A stretch of DNA of 5,927 bases from Gammaproteobacteria bacterium (GTDB lineage Bacteria > Pseudomonadota > Gammaproteobacteria > UBA9214). A model generated the notes under the pieces. It saw nothing but the letters and a program-made list of their open reading frames with translations. It made no database searches and was not told where the DNA came from. Below, piece by piece: positions 4,292 to 5,927 of this stretch. The stretch covers positions 1 to 5,927 of the forward strand of contig JAUVNM010000123.1 of assembly GCA_030599705.1 (NCBI GenBank). The letters run 5' to 3'. A program made the translations under genes and the position numbers. Each line of letters opens with the position of its first letter. Within the stretch, counting starts at the first letter, position 1.

Positions 4292-5845
4292 TTAGTGGCC
4301 AGGTACGAACAGTTTCCGGTACCGGTCCTGGTTTTTCTGCTGGTAGAAATCTGCGAAGCGGCCGGCAAATTCCTCCCGTGCCTGATGCTGACGCCTTTCC
4401 AGGCCGTCGATCAGCATGCCCATGGCCAACAGCGTGTCCGGTGAAATCCTTGCTTCCGCCATCATCTGGTGGCTGAAAGTTTTCAGGGTCGTCACCTGCA
4501 CCTCGTAATCCTGGAAATTACCCAGGTTATCCTGCAGCGTCTTGAGCACCCGGATCAGTTCCCTGATCCGGGCCGCCTGGTACAGACTCTGGAAAAACTC
4601 CATCAGGTAACGCAGCTTCTTGCAGGTCTTGCGCAGTTCATGCAGGTCAACCGCGGGCGACTCTGCATTGATCGCATTGCCCTCGCGGATGGCGCGCCGG
4701 TAGATACGCCAGATCCGTTCGCAGGCAACCTCGATGACAGGCCGGCCGGCATTTTTCAGTGTCGTGCGCTCGTTGACCGGCTGATCCAGAAAATTGCGCC
4801 AGTTCCTGGTCAGCCGGCGGTAGCGCGCCGAATCCAGTGCCTTCACCAGGGCCCTGTGTTCGGTCTTCTGGTGCCTGAGGAGAAAATCACGCAGTGGTTC
4901 GATATCGGCCTGCACGGTGGCAGGCAGACTGTCACGGTATTCGTCGAAGTTCAGTAGATAGACATCCAGGTCACGGCCGGGACTCGTTACCAGTCCGAGC
5001 CAGGCAAATTCGGTTTTGTAACGCGCAACAATCCGTTTCGTGAATACCGCCCTGATCTGGGTCAGGGCCGAGCGGGTGCGGCGGATCGCGACCCGGAAAT
5101 CATGCAGGAATTCCGTGTCCGTGCCGGCACGTGTACCTTCCTCATTTTGCAGCATGATATCGAGGAGCCGGTGCAGGATGACCTTGGTTGCCCGGTCTGC
5201 GCGCATGGCGGGATCCAGCTGCAGCCCCAGCTTGGAAGAGTAGTTGCCCGGTATTTCACCGATGACGGACACGGCCGCCTGCATGAGCTCATCGTTTGCC
5301 ACGACCAGGCCCATCCCCTCCAGAAGGCCTGTCAGCTGTCTGCAGGGTTTCAGATAGCCTTTTACCGGTAGCAGTGTGGCGCGATTATCGAGTTTTACGG
5401 CGCGTGTTCCTTGCTGCCGCGGCATGGAGTTTTCCCCGACCAGCAGGCGGGCAACGGTTTTATCGTCCTTGTTGAGGATGCGCAGCGTGTGGACCCGGGA
5501 CCGGATCCTGACCTTTGGAGCAAGCTCGCGCATTTCCATGACTGCTGCAAGAAGATTGCGTAATTGCCCGGGCGGCAGATCCCTGGTAAAGCTGGGAATT
5601 TCATTCAGTTTTAGCGGGGGACAAGCAGGCTCACCCTGCAGTCTCCGCCATACCAGGGTGTGCTGGTTGCCGTGAAGGATGCCTTCCAGCAGGGAATCCT
5701 TCTGATACAGGCGCCAGTCAAAGCTGTCGTAGTACGTCAGATAGACCGTTCGTGACGGTTCCGTGAGTACCCGGGTATTTTTCTGAAGAATTGACTGCAA
5801 ATCTTCGAAGTGCAGATTCTCGGGAATAATAAATTCAGTACGCAT
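4292..5845 (-). CDS. CHAD-domain protein with degenerate CYTH-like N-terminus
   Basis: The product has 517 residues. The CHAD domain (about 210-510) is an alpha-helical fold known to bind inorganic polyphosphate in a basic channel and to localise to polyphosphate granules. Its two hallmark helices are intact: FLHDFRVAIRRTRSAL (247-261 region, His248, Arg251, Arg255, Arg256, Arg258) and LHELRKTCKKLRYLMEF (401-417, His402, Arg405, Lys406, Lys409, Arg412). GRDLDV (290-295) and LQDNLGNFQDYEV (437-449) are also typical. Residues 1-200 resemble a CYTH (triphosphate tunnel) domain in order: YYDSFDWRLY (38-47) for the usual YYDTPD motif, then a beta-rich stretch near 110-137. The ExExK start motif is absent, so phosphohydrolase or cyclase activity is unlikely. 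The frame stays open upstream to the window edge without another ATG, GTG or TTG in view, and AGGAA sits too close to this ATG to be a good ribosome site. A start beyond the window therefore cannot be excluded. Confidence 0.88.
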   Translation of the reverse strand: MRTEFIIPENLHFEDLQSILQKNTRVLTEPSRTVYLTYYDSFDWRLYQKDSLLEGILHGNQHTLVWRRLQGEPACPPLKLNEIPSFTRDLPPGQLRNLLAAVMEMRELAPKVRIRSRVHTLRILNKDDKTVARLLVGENSMPRQQGTRAVKLDNRATLLPVKGYLKPCRQLTGLLEGMGLVVANDELMQAAVSVIGEIPGNYSSKLGLQLDPAMRADRATKVILHRLLDIMLQNEEGTRAGTDTEFLHDFRVAIRRTRSALTQIRAVFTKRIVARYKTEFAWLGLVTSPGRDLDVYLLNFDEYRDSLPATVQADIEPLRDFLLRHQKTEHRALVKALDSARYRRLTRNWRNFLDQPVNERTTLKNAGRPVIEVACERIWRIYRRAIREGNAINAESPAVDLHELRKTCKKLRYLMEFFQSLYQAARIRELIRVLKTLQDNLGNFQDYEVQVTTLKTFSHQMMAEARISPDTLLAMGMLIDGLERRQHQAREEFAGRFADFYQQKNQDRYRKLFVPGH

Positions 5846-5927
5846 TTCCTGTATTGCCCGGATGCCGCTCTGGTGATTATCGTGCCTGCGCCAGACTGGT
5901 GGTTCTGAAGATGTCTGGAATTGACGA
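5846..5927. other. Region upstream of the CHAD gene, no feature recognised
   Basis: These 82 bases carry no recognisable promoter, Pho box or terminator. The CHAD reading frame continues open through them on the minus strand (27 sense codons) but offers no standard start codon. They could be non-coding leader or the N-terminal part of a longer protein. Confidence 0.3.

Noticed and set aside
4292..4368. ParA extended to the ATG at 4368
   Set aside because: The added 31 residues do not fit the family and would overlap the CHAD gene; the TTG at 4275 starts exactly at the conserved KVIATYNIKGG.
1..5927. CRISPR array, transposase, integrase, rRNA or tRNA genes
   Set aside because: No regularly spaced direct repeats, transposase motifs or RNA gene signatures were seen on either strand.

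Overview
The window comes from a GC-rich proteobacterial chromosome. A gammaproteobacterium is most likely: there is a PhoB-type Pho box, a paired REP sequence of the 'TGTAGGAGC' type known from Pseudomonas and relatives, a Pst phosphate transporter, and a candidate FNR/ANR-type site. The genus cannot be fixed from the sequence. All six genes that I can support lie on the minus strand, so transcription runs from high to low coordinates.

Layout in transcription order: (1) a 517-residue protein with a degenerate CYTH-like N-terminus and a complete CHAD domain (5845-4292); (2) a 250-residue ParA/MinD-type ATPase starting at TTG, 16 nt downstream (4275-3523); (3) a 154-bp gap with a candidate sigma70 promoter overlapped by an FNR-like palindrome; (4) a 118-residue protein with paired helix-hairpin-helix motifs and a tail made only of Lys, Gly and Asp (3368-3012); (5) a 340-bp gap with an inverted REP pair, a Pho box, a -10 element and a leader of about 165 nt; (6) pstS, the periplasmic phosphate-binding protein (2671-1799); (7) a 136-bp gap with two strong hairpins; (8) a PhoU-domain protein fused to a low-molecular-weight phosphatase/ArsC-like domain that has lost its catalytic residues (1662-577); (9) the first 191 codons of pstC, running off the window at base 1.

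The whole window has a phosphate theme. The Pst half imports orthophosphate under apparent PhoB control, and the PhoU fusion sits where it could couple the transporter to signalling. The other half encodes a CHAD protein (a family known to bind polyphosphate), a ParA-like cargo-positioning ATPase and a very basic HhH protein. I infer that these three could form a system that tethers or positions polyphosphate granules on the nucleoid, next to the phosphate uptake operon. The individual domain calls are well supported; the granule-positioning idea is a hypothesis from gene content and adjacency. The most unusual single gene is the PhoU-pseudophosphatase fusion, inserted between pstS and pstC.
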